From the NCBI GenBank assembly GCA_025964935.1, contig JAOPXW010000410.1, forward strand, positions 1 through 19,179: 19,179 nucleotides of DNA. The letters are read 5' to 3'. This DNA comes from Friedmanniella sp. GTDB taxonomy: Bacteria; Actinomycetota; Actinomycetes; Propionibacteriales; Propionibacteriaceae. Under the pieces are notes generated by a model. That model ran no database searches. It had not been told where the DNA came from and worked only from the letters and a program-made list of their open reading frames with translations. The translations under genes were made by a program, and so were the position numbers. Shown piece by piece: positions 13,406 to 19,179 of this stretch. Positions within the stretch are counted from its first letter, which is position 1. Each line of letters opens with the position of its first letter.

Positions 13406-15244
13406 GTGAGGTTCAGAACAGGACTGCCGACGGCGGCGGTGACATTGGGGGCGGTGGTGGCCCTGGTGGCCGCGCCCGCGCTGGCGAGCACCCCGGTCGG
13501 AGCGGAGACCCCGGTCACCGTCGACTCCGCCTACGTCAAGGCCAACGGGCGCACCCCGTCGGCCACCGACGCCATCACCGCCTGCGGGGCCAACCGACGC
13601 CAGCAGAACGAGCCGTCGGCCGCGGTCGACCCGCGCAAGCCCTCGATCGTGGTGGCCGGGTCCAACGACTACTGCACGGTGGAGCTGGCGGGCGGCACCT
13701 GGGCCGGCTTCTACCGCAGCACCACCGGCGGTCAGGCCTGGACCGACAGCCTGCTGCCCGGCTACCCGACCGACACCTCACCCGAGGGTCTGGCCAGCCC
13801 GCTCCAGCAGCGCGGTATCGCCAACGCCGGCGACCCGGTGCAGGCGTGGGACCTGCAGGGCCGGCTGTTCTACATGGGCAACGCCTTCAACCGGACCGCG
13901 CCGCAGAACGGGTCGGTCTGGGTCGCGACCTACGACCAGGACGCCGCCCACTACGTGCGCACCGTGATCGTCGGCAGCGCCGGGCCGGCGCTGAACGGCC
14001 GGTTCAACGACAAGACCGCCATCGAGGTCGACCGCGGCGTGCACAGCACGCACCAGGGCAACGTGTACGCGGCGTGGAGCCTGTTCCAGGGCCTCCACGG
14101 CAACAACTCCATCCAGTTCTCCAGGTCGACCGACCACGGCCGGACCTTCAGCCAGCCGGCCAAGATCTCGACCGGGTCCAAGGACGTGCAGTTCGCCGAC
14201 ATCGCGGTGACCAGCGACGGCACCGTCTACATCGCCTACCGTCAGTTCGACAGCTCTCGCGGTCACCAGGTCAACCAGGTGGCCTACGTCGTCTCGCACG
14301 ACGGCGGGGCGACCTTCTCCAAGCCGGCGACGGCGGCGTTCTTCGAGCCGTTCGACGCCGCCGACTCCGCCGGGGACCCGGCGTCGGCGGCCGAGGCCCA
14401 CGACCAGGCGTACGAGAACGCCGACGGTCCCGAGTCCGAGGCCGGGGAGGCATCGGTGGGGGACAGCCGGGACTGCGGCTCGGGCCCCTTCGCCTGCCAG
14501 AGCGGGTTCGTGTTCTTCCGGCACGACAGCCAGCCCCGGATCACCGCGGACCCGAAGGCCGACGACCAGCGGGTCTACCTGGTCTACGACGCGACCATCC
14601 CCGGCACCGAGCAGCCCTCGCAGACCACCTACAACACCGCCGACCCGAGCGGGGCGACCCTGCGGGTCGGTCAGGGCGGGATCTACTACACCTCCCTGAG
14701 CGGCTCGACCTGGTCCACCCCGAGTCTGCTGGCCCCCACCCCGCGGGGCCACCAGCTCTTCCCCGACATCAACGCCGACGGCGGGGTGCTGCACGCGGTC
14801 TGGCACGACAGTCGCAACGACCCGGCGTACAACGTGCAGTACCCGGCGGGCAACGACGGCGCCGTACGGGACGCCCAGGGGTTCGCGACGGCCACGAAGG
14901 GGCTGGACACCTACGCCGCCTCCTCCCCGACCAGCAGTGTGTCGTGGGCGGTGACCCGCCTGTCGGCGGACAGCCAGATGCCCAACCGGGAGATGTTCGG
15001 CGACCGGCGGGTGCCGTTCCACGGTGACTACAACTACGTCTCCTCGGTCGGGGCCTTCGCCTACAACGTCTGGACCGACACCCGCCAGGTGGCCCCGGGC
15101 GACGATCCGCGCTACCTGGGCGGCGAGGGCTTCGACGTGCTGCAGTGCCGGGTCGCCGAGGGCGACGGGACCTACGGGGCGGACACCTGCCCCAACGACG
15201 GCGGGCTCGACCAGGACATCTACGGTCGGGCGACGACCGGCTGA
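13406..15244 (+). CDS. secreted Asp-box (BNR-like, sialidase-fold) protein
   Basis: A 612-residue exported protein. A short basic N-terminus (MRFRTG) and hydrophobic segment form a signal peptide, with cleavage likely after APALA (23-27). Three Asp-box motifs mark blades of a beta-propeller: a degenerate STTGGQAW (105-112), and exact STDHGRTF (241-248) and SHDGGATF (297-304). QNEPSAAVDP and VVAGSNDYC near the start are typical of the large bacterial exo-alpha-sialidase-like group. I see no FRIP motif, so sialidase activity is doubtful. An acidic insertion (DSAGDPASAAEAHDQAYENA) interrupts the propeller. The GTG at 13406 has GAGGGGG five nt upstream. The frame stays open for 1.5 kb before it, but that part is antisense to other genes. 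An ATG at 13337 is a weaker alternative. It is divergent from the metallophosphoesterase. Confidence 0.85.
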   Translation: MRFRTGLPTAAVTLGAVVALVAAPALASTPVGAETPVTVDSAYVKANGRTPSATDAITACGANRRQQNEPSAAVDPRKPSIVVAGSNDYCTVELAGGTWAGFYRSTTGGQAWTDSLLPGYPTDTSPEGLASPLQQRGIANAGDPVQAWDLQGRLFYMGNAFNRTAPQNGSVWVATYDQDAAHYVRTVIVGSAGPALNGRFNDKTAIEVDRGVHSTHQGNVYAAWSLFQGLHGNNSIQFSRSTDHGRTFSQPAKISTGSKDVQFADIAVTSDGTVYIAYRQFDSSRGHQVNQVAYVVSHDGGATFSKPATAAFFEPFDAADSAGDPASAAEAHDQAYENADGPESEAGEASVGDSRDCGSGPFACQSGFVFFRHDSQPRITADPKADDQRVYLVYDATIPGTEQPSQTTYNTADPSGATLRVGQGGIYYTSLSGSTWSTPSLLAPTPRGHQLFPDINADGGVLHAVWHDSRNDPAYNVQYPAGNDGAVRDAQGFATATKGLDTYAASSPTSSVSWAVTRLSADSQMPNREMFGDRRVPFHGDYNYVSSVGAFAYNVWTDTRQVAPGDDPRYLGGEGFDVLQCRVAEGDGTYGADTCPNDGGLDQDIYGRATTG

Positions 15245-15350
15245 GCTCCGGGCGATGGGCAGGGTCCGTCGGCGCGGTGGGGGAGGGACGTGCCGGCGGG
15301 CCCACTGTCCCCGTCCGGCCGGCCTCCCAGGTCCCCGTCAGCGGCGCCGG

Positions 15351-17357
15351 TCAGCCCACGTGCACGTGGGGTCGCCGGCTGCGGTCGGGCTCGGCCCGGC
15401 GCAGCACCTCACGGGTCATCGGGGCGACCTCACCGACCCCCAGCAGCAGGAAGCGCAGCAGGTTGAGCAGCGGGTTGCCCTCGGTCCACTCGAAGTAGAC
15501 GTGGGGGCGGCGCCCGCTCTGGTCGCGGATGTGCAGCAGCAGGGCGGCGATCGCGTTCGGCACCGTGCTGCTCTCCACGCACAGCACCCGGTAGCGGCCG
15601 TGCAGCACCTCGCCCCGCACCGCGAGCTCGGTGGCGAACTCCGACGGGTCGGTCACCGTCACCTCGAGGAAGATGACGTCCTGCTCCGCGGTCAGGTCGT
15701 TGTCGCGCAGAACCTGCCGGGTCTTGTCGCTGTACTCCTCCCGGTCGCGGCGGTCCGGCTCGTTGGCCACCAGCCGGATGGTGCGGCGGGCGCAGTCGCG
15801 GATGAAGCGCGAGGCGGTCTCGTCCAGGCTCACCGCGGTCACCCGGAGCTCGAAGGCGCGGCTGAGCCGGGACACGACCGAGACGCCGAGGATGGCGGCG
15901 ATGAACACCGCCGCGATCTTGACCCCGTCGGGACGCTCGACGACGTTGGCGGCGGTCGTGTAGAGGAAGACCAGCGCCACCAGGCCGAACGCCCAGGTGA
16001 GGGCCCGCTGCCCGGCCTTGCGGGCGGCCAGGGTGACGGCCGTGGCCGCGGAGGAGATGAGGACCAGGACCCCGGTGGCGTACGCGCCCCCCTGCGCGTC
16101 CACGCTCGCATCGAAGGCCCAGGTGATGGCGAAGGCGCCGAGGATGAGGATCAGGACCAGCGGCCGTACGGCGCGGGTCCAGGCCGGGGCCATCCCGTAC
16201 CGGGGCAGGTAGCGCGGGATCAGGTTCAGCAGCCCGGCCATCGCCGAGGCGCCGGCGAACCACAGGATGGCGATGGTCGACGCGTCGTAGAAGCTGCCGA
16301 AGGTCCCGCCCAGGTAGGCGTGGGCCAGGAAGGCCAGCGCGCGACCGTTGGCCGCGCCGCCGGGCGCGAACTCGGCCGCCGGGATCAGCAGCGTGGTCAC
16401 GGTGCTGCTGGCCACCAGGAAGACACTCATCGTCACCGCAGCCGCGGTCAGCAGCCGCCGGGTGCCCCGGATCCGGCCTGCCGGCTCGGCCGGGTCGTCG
16501 TCGGGGTCCCCGGCCACGTGCGGCATCACCGCGACCCCGGTCTCGAAGCCGGACAGACCCAGGGCCAGCTTCGGGAACACGACCAGGGCCACCGCCACCA
16601 CCATCACCGGGTTGCCGTGCTGCTGGGTCAAGGTGGTGGTCCAGTCGCTGAACAGCGAGGGCCGGGCCATGACCCGGGCGGTGGCCACCCCGATGACCAC
16701 CAGGTTGAGCACCAGGTAGAGCGCGACCAGACCCACCGCCAGCCCGATGGCCTCCCCGAACCCCCGCAGGAAGACCCCGCCCAGCAGGGCCAGGAGCACC
16801 AGGGTGATGGCCAGCCGGTGGTCGTGCAGGAAGGGCGCCAGGTGCGGGTTCTCGATCAGGTGGGCCGTGGCGTCCGCCGCCGACAGGGTCATGGTGATGA
16901 GGAAGTCGGTGGCGGCGAAGCCCAGCAGGACGAGGACGAAGATCTTGCCCTTCCAGAAGGACAGCAGGTGCTCCAGCATCGCGATCGAGCCCTCCCCGTG
17001 CGGGCTCTCCTTGGCCACCCGTCGATAGACCGGGAGGGCCCCGAGCAGGGTGAGAGCGACGAGCACCAGGGTGGCGATCGGGGAGACCGCCCCGGCGGCC
17101 AGCGCGGCAATCCCGGGCTGGTAGCCCAGGGTCGAGAAGTAGTCGACCCCGGTCAGGCACATCACCCGCCACCAGCGGTGGGTCTTCTCGGTCCGGGCCG
17201 GGTCGGCGTACGGCCCCGGGTGGGAGCGGGGCTGCTCCTCCAGCCCGTCGAGCAGCCAGGCCCGCGGCGAGGGTCGCCGGCGGGCCGGACCGGGCCGGGG
17301 GGCCGTCGGCGGGGGCAGGGTGGCGCGGTCCGTGGTGACGGCGTTCTCGATGATCAT
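15351..17357 (-). CDS. APC-superfamily transporter with long cytosolic C-terminal domain
   Basis: A 668-residue integral membrane transporter. After a Pro/Arg-rich cytosolic leader (about 1-60), the first segment reads [20 protein letters not shown], with a broken helix around [13 protein letters not shown] as in amino-acid/polyamine/cation permeases. About 12 hydrophobic segments run to roughly residue 475. A soluble domain of about 190 residues follows (from [11 protein letters not shown]), containing [19 protein letters not shown] and [20 protein letters not shown]. This architecture resembles KimA/KUP-type potassium importers and some amino-acid permeases; I cannot decide the substrate. 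The ATG at 17357 has AAGGA very close upstream. Starting earlier (17600) would run through the neighbouring gene and adds a tail with no membrane-protein character. The stop lies 106 nt from that of the convergent Asp-box gene. Confidence 0.85.
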   Translation of the reverse strand: MIIENAVTTDRATLPPPTAPRPGPARRRPSPRAWLLDGLEEQPRSHPGPYADPARTEKTHRWWRVMCLTGVDYFSTLGYQPGIAALAAGAVSPIATLVLVALTLLGALPVYRRVAKESPHGEGSIAMLEHLLSFWKGKIFVLVLLGFAATDFLITMTLSAADATAHLIENPHLAPFLHDHRLAITLVLLALLGGVFLRGFGEAIGLAVGLVALYLVLNLVVIGVATARVMARPSLFSDWTTTLTQQHGNPVMVVAVALVVFPKLALGLSGFETGVAVMPHVAGDPDDDPAEPAGRIRGTRRLLTAAAVTMSVFLVASSTVTTLLIPAAEFAPGGAANGRALAFLAHAYLGGTFGSFYDASTIAILWFAGASAMAGLLNLIPRYLPRYGMAPAWTRAVRPLVLILILGAFAITWAFDASVDAQGGAYATGVLVLISSAATAVTLAARKAGQRALTWAFGLVALVFLYTTAANVVERPDGVKIAAVFIAAILGVSVVSRLSRAFELRVTAVSLDETASRFIRDCARRTIRLVANEPDRRDREEYSDKTRQVLRDNDLTAEQDVIFLEVTVTDPSEFATELAVRGEVLHGRYRVLCVESSTVPNAIAALLLHIRDQSGRRPHVYFEWTEGNPLLNLLRFLLLGVGEVAPMTREVLRRAEPDRSRRPHVHVG
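15355..15370. repeat. perfect 16-bp palindrome at the end of the APC transporter gene
   Basis: CCCACGTGCACGTGGG is its own reverse complement. It encodes the final HVHVG residues of the transporter, four nt from the end of the coding region. It may act as a termination signal between the two convergent genes or as a DNA-binding site, or may simply reflect the alternating His-Val codons CAC and GTG. Confidence 0.4.
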
Positions 17358-17465
17358 GGTCCTTGGCTCGCCGACGACATGTCGGTCCTGCGGGCCGCGC
17401 CCAGGCGGGGCGGCGCCTCCAGTAGAGCCCGCAGCACGGGGGTTCCGGCCCGTACGCCGCGCATC

Positions 17466-17481
17466 TTGACACCGTTTTGAC
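17466..17481 (-). promoter_or_regulatory. two TTGAC/GTCAA units 11 nt apart upstream of the APC transporter
   Basis: GTCAAAACGGTGTCAAGATG on the minus strand contains GTCAA twice with an 11-nt period, about 109-124 nt upstream of the transporter ATG. Read on the plus strand it gives TTGACA, a perfect -35 hexamer, but no -10 box or gene follows on that strand. It could be a direct-repeat activator site. Confidence 0.25.
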
Positions 17482-17544
17482 GCCTCCGACCGGGCGCACG
17501 GGGTGACCCGGACCGCGGAACCCGTGGGCCGGGACCGACGAAGG

Positions 17545-18348
17545 TCAGGCCGGAGTGAGCAGTGGGCCGAGGTCGGCGGCAGCCGTCGCGACGTCTCCAC
17601 AGCCCAGGCTCTCGATCCGACGCCGGACCCGCTGCTGCGTGCCGGTGTCCCAGGCCGCGAGCCCGGCCTGGATCCGGTGCCGGTCCGTCAAGCCGAGCAG
17701 CGCACGGGCCTCGGCGGCGTTGGCCCCGTCGACCAGGGCCTCGACGGTCATCAGGAGGGGCAGGTAGCCCGGGGCACCCCCGGCCCCGGGCCAGGCCCGG
17801 TCGAACGGTCCGGCCACGGTGAAGGGCAGGTCGGCCTCGATCAGGACCGACAGCTGCTCGACCAGGCCCGCGGTGCCGGCGTCGTCGTGGCCCTCGGGGC
17901 TGATCAGGGCCGCCAGCCCCGCCGCCTCCACCACCTCCACCGCGCCCACCCAGCGCGGGGTGCGGGGGAGACCGACGAAGACCCGGACCCCGGGATCCAG
18001 GCCGCCGGCGGCCGAGACCACCCGGGCCGCGTTCTGGGCGAGGTCGTCGAGGTCCCGGAGCACCGTCTGAGCCGCGACCACGCGGACCCCGGGGACCTGC
18101 CGCCCGGCCAGGGCGAGGAGTCCGCCGGCGCCGCCGGTCACCCGGACGCTGACCTCGGTCGGGTCGTCGGACCCGGAGTGGCGGCCGACCGCCGCGAGCT
18201 GGTCGTCGGGGACGACCAGCGGACCGAAGAGGGCGGCGTCGCTACCGTGACGGCGCTCCCGGTGAGCCGCCACCGCCTGGTCGGCTGAGGTCGGCGACGA
18301 GGTGGTGAGCAGGCTGGTGTCGTCGAGCAGCCGTTCGAAGAGGCGCAT
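17545..18348 (-). CDS. conserved actinobacterial protein of unknown function
   Basis: A 267-residue protein with no signal peptide or membrane segment. The start [14 protein letters not shown] followed by [20 protein letters not shown] and PLVVPDDQL resembles a family of uncharacterised actinobacterial proteins that I recall only by its N-terminus, with no assigned function. The middle alternates beta strands and Ala/Gly-rich helices ([20 protein letters not shown], then [10 protein letters not shown]), compatible with an alpha/beta barrel or sandwich. The C-terminal part ([20 protein letters not shown]) is helical. It may be cytoplasmic. The ATG at 18348 is supported by TAGCCT six nt upstream, a leaderless -10 box. 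The gene is a single unit between the SDR gene and the APC transporter, 187 nt from the latter, and its linkage to transport is unproven. Confidence 0.8.
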   Translation of the reverse strand: MRLFERLLDDTSLLTTSSPTSADQAVAAHRERRHGSDAALFGPLVVPDDQLAAVGRHSGSDDPTEVSVRVTGGAGGLLALAGRQVPGVRVVAAQTVLRDLDDLAQNAARVVSAAGGLDPGVRVFVGLPRTPRWVGAVEVVEAAGLAALISPEGHDDAGTAGLVEQLSVLIEADLPFTVAGPFDRAWPGAGGAPGYLPLLMTVEALVDGANAAEARALLGLTDRHRIQAGLAAWDTGTQQRVRRRIESLGCGDVATAAADLGPLLTPA

Positions 18349-18354
18349 GGGGGA

Positions 18355-18360
18355 AGGCTA
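18355..18360 (-). promoter_or_regulatory. -10 box of a probable leaderless promoter
   Basis: TAGCCT on the minus strand, then six nt (tccccc), then the ATG at 18348. It fits the TANNNT pattern seen at 100, 2037 and 7710. No -35 box is apparent. Confidence 0.5.
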
Positions 18361-18397
18361 GACCGCGAGGTCCCCGCCCGACCCACCCCCGTCGGGT

Positions 18398-18415
18398 CCG
18401 GTCCGCCGGGACCGG
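18398..18415 (-). terminator. hairpin after the short-chain dehydrogenase gene
   Basis: CCGGTCC, GCCG loop, GGACCGG is a perfect 7-bp stem starting 7 nt after the dehydrogenase stop codon, without a T-tract. It probably separates this transcript from the next minus-strand gene, which has its own promoter. Confidence 0.5.
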
Positions 18416-18422
18416 CCCCGGC

Positions 18423-19179
18423 TCAGCCGACGAGCCGGCTCAGCCCGGCCGGGTAGACGACCCCGGTCAGCTTCTCCGACTCCCGCCACAGGTCCTGGGC
18501 CATGGCGACGTCGGAGGCGGCCGCGGTCCGGCCCACCAGCGTGGGGAAGCCCTTCATCTCGCTGCGCCCGTCGGGTCCGACGTAGCTGGCGCCCGGAAGG
18601 TCCTGGGTGACCGCGTACAAGGTGGGGAGGGCGCCCATCTCGTCGCTCTGGGCCAGGAACCGGTTGGCCAGCGCCCCGATTCTGTCGACCACCGGGCTGC
18701 TGAACCCGCTGATCAGGTTGGTGGCGGCGTAGCCGGGGTGGGCGGCGAGGGCGCGCACGGGGGAGGCGTCGTTCTGCAGCCGACGCTGCAGCTCCAGGGT
18801 GAAGAGCAGGTTGGCGAGCTTGCTCTGCCCGTACGCCTGGATCCGGCTGTAGCGACGCCGCTCGAAGTTGAGGTCGGCGAGATCGATGCGGCCGGCCCGG
18901 TGCGCCCCCGAGGACACCGTCACGACCCGGTCGGTGACGTGGGGGAGGAGCAGGTTGGTCAGCGCGAAGTGGCCCAGGTGGTTGGTTCCGAGCTGCAGCT
19001 CGAACCCGTCCCGGGTGCTGCCGCGGGGGACCGCCATGATGCCGGCGTTGTTCACCAGGACGTCCAACGGGCCCTCCCAGGCCTCGGCGAACGCGCGGAC
19101 CGAGGACAGGTCGGCCAGGTCCAGCTCGCGCACCTCCACCCGGCCACCCATCTCGGCGGCGGCGGCCTCGCCCCGCGCC
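18423..19179 (-). CDS. short-chain dehydrogenase/reductase (SDR), 5' end beyond the window
   Basis: The reading frame remains open to the window edge. Residues upstream of the internal Met at 19151 read ARGEAAAAE, as expected between the cofactor-binding region and the DLADLSSVRAFA strand of SDR enzymes. The TGxxxGIG nucleotide-binding motif must therefore lie outside. Visible family marks, numbered from that Met, are NNAG (34-37), the active-site Asn in GTNHLGHFALT (57), Ser80/81 in VTVSSGAH, and the catalytic pair Tyr107 and Lys111 in YGQSK. The order LxxRxxYxxSKLANLLFTLE resembles the retinol dehydrogenase/WWOX-like group of NADP-dependent oxidoreductases, common in actinobacteria and of unknown substrate. 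A hairpin follows the stop codon. Confidence 0.88.
   Translation of the reverse strand, partial: ARGEAAAAEMGGRVEVRELDLADLSSVRAFAEAWEGPLDVLVNNAGIMAVPRGSTRDGFELQLGTNHLGHFALTNLLLPHVTDRVVTVSSGAHRAGRIDLADLNFERRRYSRIQAYGQSKLANLLFTLELQRRLQNDASPVRALAAHPGYAATNLISGFSSPVVDRIGALANRFLAQSDEMGALPTLYAVTQDLPGASYVGPDGRSEMKGFPTLVGRTAAASDVAMAQDLWRESEKLTGVVYPAGLSRLVG

Noticed and set aside
17466..17471. Perfect -35 hexamer TTGACA on the plus strand
   Set aside because: No -10 box at 16-19 nt and no plus-strand gene downstream.
15024..17480. An 818-codon open frame on the plus strand
   Set aside because: It lies opposite the APC transporter, which has clear membrane segments. The plus-strand product is Gln/Gly/His/Arg-rich with no fold signal.

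Overview
This is very GC-rich DNA, with G or C at most third codon positions, TANNNT-type -10 boxes without clear -35 boxes, several genes that look leaderless, and GTG starts. It reads as a chromosomal segment of an actinobacterium. A Propionibacteriales or Nocardioidaceae-like host is only a guess. I see no rRNA, tRNA, CRISPR array, insertion sequence or phage gene.

Layout. From the left: a family 2 glycosyltransferase (+), whose tail overlaps a convergent SGNH-hydrolase lipoprotein gene (-). Next comes a minus-strand polyol uptake and oxidation operon. In transcription order it holds a solute-binding lipoprotein, two ABC permeases and a long-chain mannitol/polyol 2-dehydrogenase. The operon has no ATPase gene and no regulator in the window. 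A strong 14-bp hairpin sits between the binding-protein gene and the first permease. A roughly 750-bp noncoding region upstream carries an AT-rich promoter island and several inverted repeats.

The middle holds a DUF2510-RDD membrane protein (+), then a secreted surface protein with three SdrD-B-like domains and a C-terminal membrane anchor (+). A serine beta-lactamase-like hydrolase (-) has a palindrome over its presumed promoter. A short, possibly decayed ORF (+) follows.

The right part has a secreted metallophosphoesterase (-) divergent from a secreted Asp-box (sialidase-fold) protein (+). Their shared intergenic region carries 11-nt-period direct repeats resembling the actinobacterial PHO box. 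Then come an APC-superfamily transporter with a long cytosolic C-terminal domain (-), a conserved protein of unknown function (-), and a short-chain dehydrogenase cut by the window edge (-).

How the genes work together. Only the polyol operon is a clear functional unit: import of a hexitol or pentitol, then NAD-linked oxidation to a ketose. The other genes are mostly singletons with their own promoters. I found no obviously new multi-gene system. The most interesting signals are regulatory: the PHO-box-like repeats, the intercistronic hairpins, the series of leaderless promoters, and the operator-like palindromes.
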